From: Arctopsyche grandis
Lineage: Eukaryota; Arthropoda; Insecta; Trichoptera; Hydropsychidae
NCBI RefSeq assembly: GCF_051622035.1
Contig: NC_135364.1
Span: forward strand, 18,599,001 to 18,663,000
Direction: 5' to 3'
Length of the DNA stretch: 64,000 nt
The notes below the pieces were generated by a model, which was not told the origin of the DNA, ran no database searches, and worked only from the letters and a program-made list of their open reading frames with translations. Shown in pieces: positions 13,740-25,900 of the stretch; the stretch's first letter is position 1, and each line of letters begins with the position of its first letter. Made by a program: the position numbers and the translations under genes.

Positions 13740-13962
13740 TCCGGGAGTTTAAAATAAATATTTCTTAGCATTATATGAAAACTTAAACTCTAGGAAATTA
13801 TCACCGAAAACTATGTAGATAGCCTCCGCCTTGTAACGATTTGATACATTCTCTGCAGAAATACTTGAAATCATACAACGTATGACTCATTTCAATCGGG
13901 GTTTAACCCGAGATTTCTCAATATCTAGCAACACAGGCTAATCACTGAGCTATACCATCTAA
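13740..13962 (-). mobile_element. tRNA-derived SINE with a second head type (family B)
   Basis: On the minus strand GGTATAGCTCAGTGATTAG (A box) and CGGGTTAAACCCCG (B box) resemble a tRNA start, followed by GTATGATTTCAAGTATTTCT, which recurs at 35244-35275. It is not a functional tRNA because no proper cloverleaf 3' half closes. Confidence 0.5.
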
Positions 13963-14215
13963 TCTAATATATACATATGTACATAATTTCGAAAGAGACT
14001 TTGTAACTACATATGTAAGGTTTGGGTGGGAGCATCGAAAACAAATCAAAGTTTCTATGACGACGATATCGATATCGTTGAATATTATTTTTTTTCGATT
14101 CACATAAATTTAATAAAAAAACAAACGAATATTTACTATTACATTCGCCATGTTTAAGCGGTTTATATTACAAATTATATTAAAAATACCGAGCGAAGCC
14201 GGGTAAAACCACTAG
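13963..14215 (+). mobile_element. Helitron-like non-autonomous element (copy 1)
   Basis: It starts TCTAATATATA after a host A and ends with the hairpin ACCGAGCGAAGCCGGGT, then CACTAG followed by T. A TC start, CTAG end with upstream hairpin, and A/T host junction are Helitron hallmarks. Relatives: 19457-19680 and 34219-34430 (minus). Confidence 0.7.
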
Positions 14216-14365
14216 TTGACTATACATATTATATATGTACATATGTATGTTATTCGAAAAACCATTAAAATCACATGCCAAAAATGTAATTGATAAATGG
14301 TAGTTGTGATCTCACACTGCCACATGTCCCGAAATGATTTCAACAATATGTAGTTGGCAACCCTG

Positions 14366-15810
14366 TCGGATGTCGGGAGAGAGCGGAGGGACCAACGTAT
14401 CAGATGAGCCGAAGAGGGTGACGTATGGCCCCTCCATCGATGAGGGATTTGAACGTCCCGGGGCCCAGGGTCCCCGCTAACGATAAGCGATCGGTCACGG
14501 CGGCATTAATCCGCGAACTTTTACATTATCCCACACACTATGCCCACAGGACCCATGCTCAATGTCTCCCTACAGCACGGCGAGTTGACGTTCAGCCGTC
14601 GCTCGGATTTCCAATCGACGGCGCCAATTGTGCCAGATAAACTTTCGGCTGAAATTCTACCTTTGAATCACTCTCTAGCCCTCCTTGGATGGATCAATGT
14701 AGGTATTGTATTTATTCGGAAATTACTTTTGGCTTAAGCCTTTGAAGCAGTTTCCTTTATGAGAGCAGGTCGACGATTCTCCCGTGGGAGAGTAGGGGTT
14801 TGGGTGATGATGGGCGGGGGTGAAAAGGTGGTGGCCCCGTTGCGCCACGTCACAGGTTTCCAGAATTGTCGCCAGGCAACGCTTCAGCCCCCAGGTAGCC
14901 CGACACCAGGTGTGATCCCTACCAACCCGACACTCTTCCAATGCTTCATTCCGTGATCAATAGCCTAAAGCTCGTCCGCAAACATAGGCGACAACGACAC
15001 AGACGGCTGTCGCTATTTCGAATTTTCCACCGACATACATATGTACATATGTACATATAATACAAACACACTAGTCTCTCTATATATCTACCGTATAGAC
15101 AAAATGAATGATGGTCCAAGAAAATCCTCGTTCCACTTATCCGAGATTACGGCCTGGAGGCGGACAAAGTCTAAAATAGGATTACGATCCAGATACTCCG
15201 AATCCCACCAAAGAAAATTGCTAAATTGAAAAAATATTTTCATTGAAGATTGGAGATATTATCTCAAAACAATAATTTGAATATCAAAAAATATTAAAAT
15301 AGAACCGATTGAATTTCAGACCATCGTCGTAAAGCGAAACAAAAGTATTTTAGCAAAAAACTTAAAAACATGTTTTTACATAAACTATCATACACATATG
15401 TACATATATATCTACAAATGTACATAGATACTAACGAAAGCATTCTGCTTAGTTTGAGCTAAAAATCGTAAATAATACCATATTAGATCTCATATTTCAA
15501 TCAAGTTTTACCAATCCCAACAAAATTTTCATTCTAAAAACACCACAATCGTATCCACCAATAACGATTTGATTTAAGGTATTAATATTACACGAAATTT
15601 AGCAATTTATTGCGCTTATATAAACCCCGTGTAATACTAGTAACTAATACTACAAAGATATTCATGAAATTGATTTATCGCCTACACGTACAGATAAAGA
15701 AAGAACGTAGCTTTCTTCTTTATTTTCTTAGAGATGAATATTTGTACAAATCCACAATTTTTAACTAGAAAATTTTGTATGCATACAATAAACGAACAAC
15801 TGATACATAA
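14366..15810. other. Non-coding, includes a GC-richer island at 14380-14650
   Basis: The island has short open frames on the plus strand (up to 71 codons) without recognisable motif. The rest is AT-rich. Confidence 0.3.
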
Positions 15811-16010
15811 CCAGTAGCCTGTGGTTAGCATATATTCTTTTGAACATAGTGGTCACGGGATTGAGTCCCACTGGTTGCTGCTGGCCAGACCTTGGTTTGT
15901 ACTCTAGATCGATCGTTTTCTATCAGAGTTTGCCAATTGTATATCGACGTTTATAATTGGCCAAGAAGGCGCATTGGGGTTTACCTGTTAGGTCTTCCTG
16001 GTATATATGT
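15811..16010 (+). mobile_element. tRNA-derived SINE, family A (internally deleted)
   Basis: The head has A and B boxes (GGTTAGCATA, CGGGATTGAGTCCC) and GGCCAGACCTTGG, then jumps to the tail hairpin CCAAGAAGGC...GGTCTTCCTGG. About 180 bases of body are missing relative to the 13295 copy. Confidence 0.8.
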
Positions 16011-16019
16011 ATACATATC

Positions 16020-16790
16020 TTCTATGGAAACGGTCGCAGTGACGTCGATGTTTGCCTCTTCTCCTACATCTGCCTGCTCAAATGGTCCTGATAGTCGTGA
16101 TTCTGTTGTGACTGTGTTGGCTTCTTCTTCTGCTTCCTCTTCCGTTTCGTCTCCATTGGCTCAACCTCCGTTGGCTCAATCAAAACTGCCATTTCTTGTC
16201 TCCAAGAAAGTCACGCGCCAAACTGGGAGACCGAAAATTGGTAATTTATTACCAAAATGCACGAGGTCTCAGGACAAAGCTGGCTGCGTTTAATTCAGCC
16301 GTTTCTACTACATATTTGTGATGATATGGTAGCACTAACGGAAACATGGTTGACTTCATCATTTTTTGATGCTGAATTTTTTTATTCTTCCTGGAGGCTG
16401 CATCGTCGCGATAGAGTAGATCGACGTGGTGGTGGTGTATTATTTGCTTGTCGTGATTGGTTTCGGTCAGTCCGGATGACAAATTTTGAAACTCTATCTG
16501 GTGAGGACTTATAGAATTCATAACTTGAAAATCATAATCGAGAAAGAATATTACGAAATACAAAAACCTTGTAAACATAGAATGAATTCAAGACGATAAA
16601 CGATATATAATAATAATAATTATTATTTTTAGTTGTTTGTGTATATATATGTTTTGTTTTTGTTATGTCTAATTTATTATTTTGTTTCTTGTCTTTTCTG
16701 TTATATTTTTGACCATTGTGGCGCATTAGGAATTCCTGTAATGCTACAACGGTCCAAACTTTAAATAAATAAATAAATAAAATAAATATA
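16020..16790 (+). pseudogene. Internally deleted non-LTR retrotransposon: endonuclease start joined to 3' tail
   Basis: ALTETWLTSSFFDAEFF and RRGGGVLFACRD at 16330-16460 match the apurinic-type endonuclease of CR1/Jockey-group LINEs. A frameshift near 16310 separates it from the preceding LRTKLAAFNSAVSTT segment. The reverse transcriptase is absent; the sequence passes quickly to the 3' tail with hairpin GACCATTGTGGCGC...(16711-16756) and a TAAA repeat. Confidence 0.75.
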
Positions 16791-17402
16791 TGTATATGTA
16801 TGTATGTATACATTTTTCGTAGCATTTCTGCATAGGACATACATATACATGTACATATAGAGACACGCCGCAAAGCAAGATCATGTTGTTAACATTCGAG
16901 TCCTCAACCTCTATATATAAAATAAAGCTTTAATTTCCATCTAATTAAAAACAAAGACTCGGGAAGGAGATTCCACTTATAAAAGAACACGCAGTTATTG
17001 AGCGAGTTTTTAGGGGAGTGCATAGTGCAAGACCCAAAAACGCAATAAATAAATCGAGGTCCCCGGTCGTAAAAAGTCTTCCGTCTCGACGCAGACTGCG
17101 AGATGTGTCCTTCAAGTGCTCTCGGTGGGAGGGGGGGCGCCGTGGGGTGGCAGCCCACGCCTGCAACCCTCCAACAGCCTCCCCTCCCACCCCCCCATTC
17201 CCCCACGACCTTTTCCAACCCACCACCCATCACCACACTCCTAGTGAGTATTTGCGGTCCCGTAATTATATTTGTCTGAGGAATACGCGCACAAACAAAA
17301 TTACACCGGATTTGACAACGACGGTGATGAATTAAACGTCAAACACCGTCGTACCGAAACGTCACCCCATCGATTGCAAAAATCTAAAAATTATAAAAAT
17401 AA

Positions 17403-17405
<3 letters not shown>
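16791..17405. other. Non-coding, with GC-rich patch at 17040-17230
   Basis: The G- and C-rich patch gives overlapping low-complexity frames on both strands. No gene called. Confidence 0.3.

Positions 17406-17408
<3 letters not shown>

Positions 17409-17489
<81 letters not shown>
17409..17489. repeat. TA dinucleotide microsatellite
   Basis: It is about 80 bases of alternating TA. Confidence 0.95.
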
Positions 17490-17498
<9 letters not shown>

Positions 17499-19155
17499 AA
17501 CATACATTCATACTATAAACACATAAATTAATAAATGTCATAACATGACCTCATTCACTCCACTATCAAAAATGCACAATATTGTGACGCAAGCAACCCG
17601 ATGCGCCATATCACTTCCGAACATAAAAATACTTATCGGTACTAAATGCCATCATTACGCGCACTTTCATTTCCGTTATTAGTTTATTATGAAACCGAAA
17701 TCAGTTAATGAAATAACCCAAAAATCGTTGCGTCGTGGAATAAGTCACTGTATCACTAGCGATTATACCCATTCCATTTCAGAGGGGTTGCAAATCTGGT
17801 TCGATGAATCTTCACATTTTTGCCTGTTATCCTCCTCTCCATCGAGTCTTCCAAATTTAGTGTTTCTTCATAACTAGTCGTACAATTTTGCTTTTAAAGC
17901 ATTTCTATGAAAATTCCCGATGCATATTGGGAGTACTATCAAAATCGGTTCTGGAGACTAAAAAAATTGTATACCACAAAAAAATAAATAAGATAAAATT
18001 GGAACAAAGAAGATTTTTTTATTTTAATGACATTCAAATTTAAACGACGGCTATTGTTTCCAAGTATTTTTAGTCCTCATCCGATCCAGTACTAGATAAT
18101 TTTGAACCTAGTCTCAATCCAATTACATACATAATCAAGATATTCTTATCTGAACTTGAACGAAATTCTCAAAATGGGCTGAACAATTTACATCATATCA
18201 TAATGAACTTCTGCAAATACATACATACATATATATATACATATGCTTTAGCATTTTAAAGAAACACGTTTTCAATGGGACAGACGAAAAACTTGTCTCG
18301 TGATAAAGTCACCCTTAGAAACCGCCACAACTGAAAAAAATTATAAAAACAATTAATTCGAACAATCACACCCACGCGAGGGTAACGAGTTTTTAAAAGC
18401 TCACAAAGAGTCCGAGTAATGAAAAAAAATTCGCTCGACGAACTCCGAAGCTCCGAATTGAAATTAATTATATCCGAAGTAAAATAAAGTCAACAAACTT
18501 GAGTAAATAACAGACCCGAAATGCCGACTGAACAATTAACACGATGAAAGGAAATCCGTCAAGTTCACATCCGACTCTACGAGAGCGAAAAAATCGCCAG
18601 AGCGGATTGACGTCATCAGGCGGAACTGCAACTTTTCATTGACTGAAAACTCGAGACAAAGCTTCGTAAACTTTTCACCGCGTTTTGGACTTTTTCGATA
18701 ATTCCTACGAGAGAGAGAGAGAGAGAGAGAGTATTTACGAAATGACTGTGCGCTGTTTTGTTTTCAAACCTCGTACAATAGAAACGTTTCGAAAATTTCA
18801 CGCCTAGACTTAACTTGCAAGTAAATTCAGAGCCCAGAACCTGGAAACTTTTGATTTATTATTATTGTGTGCGGCAAACTTCGAATCAAAGATTCTCAAA
18901 ATCTATTCGCGAAATTTGCCACACTCTTATATACGGAATTTCAATAACATACGTATATTTTTCAGAACAAAAATCTCTCAGTAGTCAACAAAAAATGATT
19001 AGTTGCAAAAACGTACCTACACAATTTTTTCGGTATATTTTTTTTATTCGCATAACATTTTTTAACAATAAAAACACTACCATACAAGATACTATTTGAA
19101 ATGAAAGGAATGAAATAATTTAGTAACAAAATTGAATTTTAGTATGTCTGTGCAA
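17490..19155. other. Non-coding; GA tract near 18711-18731
   Basis: AT-rich sequence with a short pure GA microsatellite. No gene recognised. Confidence 0.35.
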
Positions 19156-19320
19156 TCAACCCTCCTATAACGCGCTAGATCTATTCCGTAAAAAAACGGG
19201 AAAAAGTTAAAATTAACAATACAATGTAAAAATGATACAGAATATAACGCCCTCTTGCATATCCACTCTTTAACTTTTACGTATTTTTACTAAACCAATC
19301 TAGTGCTTTATAAGGGTTGA
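19156..19320. mobile_element. Miniature inverted-repeat element, family 'CAACCCTC' (copy 2)
   Basis: TCAACCCTCCTATAACGC at the start pairs with GCTTTATAAGGGTTGA at the end. It includes CTAGATCTATTCCGTA shared with copy 1 at 1610-1828. No coding content. Confidence 0.7.
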
Positions 19321-19456
19321 CACACATTCATAGATCCCTAAACTTAATCAAACTCAACGATCAATGTATCATATTTTAAGAACCCAGAGGTTCTTAAACT
19401 ATTAAAGCTTATATAGGCTATGCTAAAATAAAATCTCCTCCCCTGACACTAACACA

Positions 19457-19680
19457 TCTTATATATAAAGCTGAAACGGTGTCTGTAATTCGTTTCTGAT
19501 TGGCTGTCGTCAAATTCGTGTCTGATTGGCTGGATTGGTCGATCGTTAAATATTATGATTTTTTTTCGATTCAAATATATTTAATAAAAGCACAAATAAA
19601 GACTTTTTTCATGGTTCGATGGTATTCTCACTACTAGACTGCATTTCCATTTACCGAACTGAGCCGGATAGCACCACAAG
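19457..19680 (+). mobile_element. Helitron-like non-autonomous element (copy 2)
   Basis: It starts TCTTATATATAAAGCTGAAA after a host A and ends in a decayed hairpin (ACCGAACTGAGCCGGAT) and CACAAG followed by T. It shares TTTTTTTCGATTCA and TTTAATAAAA with the 13963 copy. Confidence 0.65.
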
Positions 19681-22600
19681 TATTACATAAAAAAGCGAAA
19701 ACGAATAGAATCAAAAATCGGCAAAACTTTTTCACCAGCGTATTATATTTAAACAATTTACTCAAACGAGTTAAAAACAAAAAAAAACTTGTTTGAGAAT
19801 TTTCAACGTAAAATTGGGGTAAACGGGCCGAGCTTTAAAGCTCGCAGCGGCAAAGTTTCGCCGCCATTAAATCACCGGAGCGTCCTCCCTATAAATTATT
19901 GCACCTGCCGTTCCTCCCGGAAACGTGGCGTAAATCGAAATTCGAGAGAAAATTCATACGTGACCTGAAAATGGGAAAATCCAGATAGAATAATATTCCA
20001 AACCGGGCACGACCAGTTTTCGGAGAGAAAGAGAGAAACGGCAGGGGGAGGATGGTGCGAAATCTGGGAATTAATTATTTCGCATGCATATAAAGGCCGA
20101 AGAGCCACTGCAAAGCTCTGGAAGCTCCCCGATAAGGAACCCGCACTATAATTGTAAAGGACGAAACCGGAAACCGTCACACGAGCGATATTGCCGCATT
20201 TTGTACACACAGACACACTGTATAGTATGTACCTATGTACCTACCCACTGCCTAAGCCACCTGCATTAATTTACATGGCAACCGAAATAGTCGAAGTCTA
20301 AAATAAGGTCCCCACTATCAAATTATAGTCTTCACATGTTGAAGTGGCATATGCGTATCTGTGTTTCGTTTCGAATTTGGATGAAGGTCGACCAGAAATG
20401 AGGATGTGACCTATAGGGCCCAGAAAATTATGCGGTGACCTTTGTATAAGTTGCCTTGCCGTTTAGTTATCAGTTTCTGCTGCTGCTGCTGCTGCTGCTG
20501 CTATGGCGCAATCTGCGCCCGCCCAATAATATTGTAACTTCAACGACCTAATGTAGTAAAAACTCCATTATCCAGTTTAAACGGAACTGACCGTAGTTCG
20601 GATATCGAAAAACCCGCGCAGTGAAACGAAGAATGATTACATCAATATTTATAATTACGTCTAATTTTATTTTATATATGTACATACGTATGTATATGTA
20701 TAGGTATATAAAACAGTGCGTATATTGAGAGCCAATCTTCTAAGCCTGCTTCAAAATGAAAACTTCATATGGACATATTCAAGCCACTAACTCACTCACT
20801 AATCTTGTGCTGCGCAATCGGCCTTCTGCGGTAATAATGCACTCGTAATTCTTATCATTGATATAATGATGTCACATAAAATGTCATTTGATTAACATTT
20901 AAAATATATGATCCACAATTGACTGGTAATTTCAGTCTGATATACAAGATTTTCTAGACTGACCTTCAAAAGGATGACTACCTAGTCAAAAAAGCAGGAT
21001 ATGTATTCCATTCTTGACATATAACGTTTATGTATAACTTAGACGTCAGGTGTTCCAGTACTTTTAAATCTTCATTAAAAAAAAAATAATATAAACTTAT
21101 TATACTGCTTTCCATCTTAATCTTTTCGCAAGGATTCCGTTCCTTTCAATGTTTCTTCGTTACGCTTATTCACGTGATTCGAATAATTGAATCGAGGTCT
21201 CGATAAGTCATTTTCCGCTTCAATCTGGAGGAGGAAGTGCAAATTCAAAATACCCCGTTATAATTATCACACAATTCAAATTGGATATTAATTCGACAAA
21301 CGTGAGAGGTTGTCAACGATACCATTGGCTCAGTCTCAAAAGACTTCCAGCAGTATACCTGTTTGTCTGCCGTTCATCATGCCCGAAACGACTACACGAT
21401 AATTAGCTTCAGCTCCTTTGAAAACTTGTTTGGAAATTCACAAAGCGAAATTCGTATCTCCGCAGCATCGAACGGAGCAAGTGAATAAATTGCCAAGTCG
21501 ATTATGGAAAGCCCTACGCGCTTCCTGTAGAAGATTGCGTGTATAAACCATTACAGTGAAAGAGTTTAAGAATTATTTTAATTATATTATTATACATATA
21601 TGTATAATATGAACACAGCCCAGAGAAGTCTCTAGGATTTTTTTAAAAATATGTCAAAACTGTAAATCTCGAGAAAATCGAGGATTAAATAAAATTCTAC
21701 ACCTAGTGTGTCTCTGAATAAATTTAATTAAAGCTGTGTTATAAACGTTTCATCGGAATTGAAGAAATGTAATACGTATTTTGAGTTCAATGATTGTTGA
21801 ATTCATCTAAAGTCGTTTAGTATTTATTTTCGTTTTTGTATTACATACTTTATTACACTTCATAGTTCATCGCACATTTCCAAAGAAATGCTACTTCCAA
21901 CGCTCTATTTATTGTATTACATCATTTGAACAATCTGATCTTTCCAGTTGGATTTATAATTTTCCGGAACATTTCTAATAAGAACATATTTTCAGTTGGA
22001 GGCAACTTGAGTTTTCTTAGAAACGATCAAATAATAATACAAAACGACATATTTTCACTTTCTTCTAGTACGTTAGCTGTTCGAGGCACACTCTCCCTTT
22101 TCCTCACAGCGAACTAACGCTATAAGGTAAAATGGATATGAGCTCATCGGTCCAATCGATGTCGAGCTAAGGCAGGTTAAGCCCGCAATTTAGAAGAGCC
22201 TTACAGATACAAGCCACTTCACATGAAATTGGAACATAAACGAAATTTAAGCTCGAATTTGACTGATGTGAATCAATATCCAATACTCTTCTCATGTTGT
22301 TCTCTTCAAAAACCACAGATAATCCGAAGCCTTCCCTTACATACAATACAGTCGAAATTCCTGCTCATAATAAAATCTTCAAATACCCCACTCCGAAGAA
22401 AGAACGTTCAACAAACACTTTTCTTTCTTGTTAAATAACTGAGCAGCAAAAATGTCCACAACTTTCACTCGTCCAATACTTCCTGATGCGACTGGTATTC
22501 ACGCAGACTTGCATCAAATCGTTATTACATACGTTTGCATCGGGTGACCGTCACCGCACCGAATGTTAAAAATTCGAAAATGTTCGTTTACCATGCATGC
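19681..22600. other. Non-coding; CTG triplet repeat at 20477-20502
   Basis: GC-richer sequence lies at 19810-20270. The CTG tract has about 8.7 perfect units and is not within a recognisable frame. No gene called. Confidence 0.35.
20477..20502. repeat. CTG trinucleotide repeat
   Basis: About 8.7 uninterrupted CTG units. Confidence 0.95.
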
Positions 22601-22646
22601 ATATGAAAAACGGTTAGTATATATGTATATATATATATATATATAT

Positions 22647-22826
22647 CAGTGGCGTGCGGTAAAAGTCTCTCTCCCCCCCCCCCCCCGTCGTACATCCTCA
22701 CTTAATTTGTGCGAGCAGGATACAACAGGAACAAGAGGAACAGGCTTTTCCTCCCGTAACCTGCGCGCGCACATTAAACAAGGCTGTATGACAAAAAAAG
22801 AGAGATAATTTCACCGCATGCCACTG
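22647..22826. mobile_element. hAT-type miniature element, family 'CAGTGGCG' (complete)
   Basis: It has perfect-looking ends: CAGTGGCGTGCGGT and CACCGCATGCCACTG inverted. It is flanked by ATATATAT on both sides (22639-22646, 22827-22834), consistent with an 8-bp target duplication, although this lies in a TA-rich context. 180 bp, non-coding. Confidence 0.75.
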
Positions 22827-22839
22827 ATATATATTATAT

Positions 22840-22985
22840 ATACATAGTACCGTTTACCATGCACCCTTTTTTTTTTGATCTTTCGACTTTCTTTCTTTTT
22901 CGAGATCTTTCGATTTTCGATCTTCGCCTTCCGATATTTGCTTTTTCGATCTTTTGACTTTCGGTGCCGTGAGGTAGACCCGTTT
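22840..22985 (-). repeat. GATCGAAA-rich repeat adjoining the hAT element
   Basis: The reverse complement reads GGTCTACCTCACGGCACC, GATCGAAAATCGAAAGATC and GGTAAACGGTA, the same order as 9240-9340. Confidence 0.6.
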
Positions 22986-25900
22986 GCATCCAACTTTTCT
23001 CTGACGAGTATACTTTGTCAAAACTCCTGTCCTCTTTTGTTTGCCTCTACTTAAACGCCCTTCTCTTGATTTTCCACCTGCACCTCCGCAGTTTCACACG
23101 GAAGTTTACTATGCAGAGGCATAAATTTCACCTTTTCCCTTATGACATAATTACCGCCAGCGAAGACTTAAGTCCGGGTCAATTAGTCTCTGGGTGATAT
23201 ATTGAGACCCAAAGGACAGCAACGGCGAATAGTCGTCCAATATTCAGATGTTTAGGGCGAGCTGTTGTAGTTATAGGCGAGGCCACTTACATAAGCAACG
23301 AACGCAACTCGTTATCTGGGGGCCTTGACAGACCAGACCGCACCGCGACTGGTTTGGCATCCAAGCACGTGTGCGTAATATTACGCACACACATACGCAC
23401 TCTCGCACACATGCTTACCAAAATGCGAACATGCCAACTGCCAAACCGCCAATTTTGGATCGTCCACGTGGAAGCTTACGCACCTTTCCGATATAAAACA
23501 CGCACATTCCACAACACTTGTTTAGACGATCGGGTCTTTTAGTACCAAAATTTGCACCCCGCATGCGTCTCTCTCTCTCTCTCTCTCTCCTCAAAACACG
23601 CACTCGTGATTTAAATTTAAATTTAAATATAACCCCACCACCACCACCACCTAAAATAATACAAGGCGATTAAAATAACTCATACAAAAAAAAATAACCG
23701 CGTACGAGAATAAAATAATGATTAAAATTAAAATGTGCGTATAATAATATAGGCGTCACGCACACGAAGCGGTCAAGTTCAACGAAATGTGTTTGTTATT
23801 GATGGGGATGTGAACAAAAAAAACTCACCAAGGTCGTAAAATTTTATATAATGGAAAATTCAACAGTTTGCGACCTTCGCTTTCGGTACATTTTCCATAA
23901 TATTTTCAATGTAAACATTAATATCCACTGCACGGATATCTGTATGTATGTACATATCTAATATATAAATTTAAAAAAAAGCGCAAAACCTCACAAATCG
24001 AGCTACGATCGGCATTGAATTATAACGATAAAAACAATTAATTGACCAGATGTAAATACGTATAAACTAAAACTCGAAATGAAAATGACAAAAAAAAGCA
24101 AAATCAAATGCGTACAAAATTTATTACTGTGAATTTTTTAACTGAAATTAGCCCGCTTGAATTAAACCTGCCCGACCCATTTTCGGCAAAATAAATTTTG
24201 GCATTTTTCTGCTATCGAACTTAAATTGAAAAAAAAATACCAGTCAACGAACCGGTTTTGGAATCTCTGATCAATTCTGGCGAATTCGATTCATTCAAAT
24301 CTGGCGTTTCAATTGGACGAAAGCGAATAATAGAGAAACGCTCGCACGTTTATGTATAAGAATGGTCAAAAATAAAAGAAAATGACACAAACGCTAAAAT
24401 TTAAGAAATAAATTATCATTAAAAGTCCTTAATGACACAATATTACATCGATAAAATTACAAATTTACTGATTGAAAAATGAATAAATACATATGTAGAA
24501 ACGTTTACTAATTCCGAATGATTTATTGAATTGTTTAATAAATAACTTTTAATTGTTATATTTAAGATGTATTTATGTGAATAATAAACTATGTATTTGT
24601 TAATATAAGCTACATTTTTATTGATCGGTAACCGCGACATCTATGGGAGCTCAGTTCAATTTATTACTAAACAGAAGTGCATAACGTTATAATTTATTTA
24701 GTATGCAATTACTTTTTATAGAGGCAATTCTATTTGTAAATTAATCATTTTTATTAGAACTGAATAAGATAAATTGTCATTGTTATGAAAACTTCCAGAT
24801 AGATAGATTCACATAAAAAGTTAAATTAAAATAATAATTTAGATATTTCAAAAACATACTTTAAATATTTATACAATTTATTTCACTGTCAAAATACAGG
24901 TCGTAAATAAAATCTGTTAGTAACTCTTAAAAACATTTTACAAAAACAATATAATATCAATTAAAATTTTCTAATATTATTCACCCCTTTATCGAAAAGT
25001 GATCTAAAATCATGAATTTTAAAAACTTCTCCCAAAATTAAGAATGTTATAACATTTCACCTGCATATATGAATTGATCGATCGATCGACTATTAAATAG
25101 AATTTTTTGATATTATTTAAATCTAATTGAAAATATTGTAATTGCACAAAGTAAATTTCATTTTATAATAGTTTCTCGTCATTTTTAACAGAAAATTCAC
25201 ACAGTAATAATCTACACATAACTTTAACAGACCGACAGATACGGAAAAGAATGACCGAAATTCTTCACGACAAAATGTGTTATTATTGGCGACATGTACG
25301 ATTTTCCCCAAAATAAATATACGTACATACAAAAAGTGAGAATACACATAAAATATACCAATACAAAACCAAAATTATTTAGGAAAATGAGCAATGCTAT
25401 GATTATACCCCACGTACGATAACAGATATCGCAGAATACCGTCAAACTTATTCGACATGTACCCCAAAACGCATAACTTCACCATGTAACAAAATCCTCT
25501 CATCCTCTCAACTTAGCAATTCTAACACTATAAAGCAACGAAAATCCACAAGAGAATCCTCCCTAAACAAATTTATATTTTGTGGAGTCGTTCGTCGCAG
25601 CCCATCCGAATGAAATATACATGTATATACATACATATGTATGTATGTATATACATGTATGTATGTACCTTTAACCGATGACTTAAAGCGAGACTGTAAT
25701 ATAAAAATGTTGAACTTAATAACGAGCAACAGCTATTCTACCGCCTCCGTTCGTTAGTTAGGAAAAGTTCGAGTTTTCCCGAAAGAGGTTTCTACGCCGA
25801 CTGGTGTTAACCACGGCAGACCATAAAACGACTGTCAAAAAGTAAAGCACGCACATAAAAAAGAAATAGTGAATGCAAAAAACATTTCGAGTACATCTCA

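Larger units (their letters stand above)
13211..14365. mobile_element. Element with CAGGGTTGCCAAC ends, carrying a SINE and a Helitron-like insert
   Basis: It begins CAGGGTTGCCAACC and ends with the inverted TTGGCAACCCTG. A second matching block, TGTCCC(G), is subterminal on both sides. Such ends suggest a hAT-type element (inference); no clear 8-bp target duplication is seen. Later insertions fill its interior. Confidence 0.5.

Noticed and set aside
13893..13962. tRNA-like sequence on the minus strand
   Set aside because: A and B boxes are present but no good acceptor or anticodon stem closes, and downstream sequence is repeated at 35244; a SINE head, not a tRNA gene.
16257..16514. Open frame as a real host gene
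   Set aside because: It encodes part of a LINE endonuclease, frame-shifted at the start and joined to a LINE tail.
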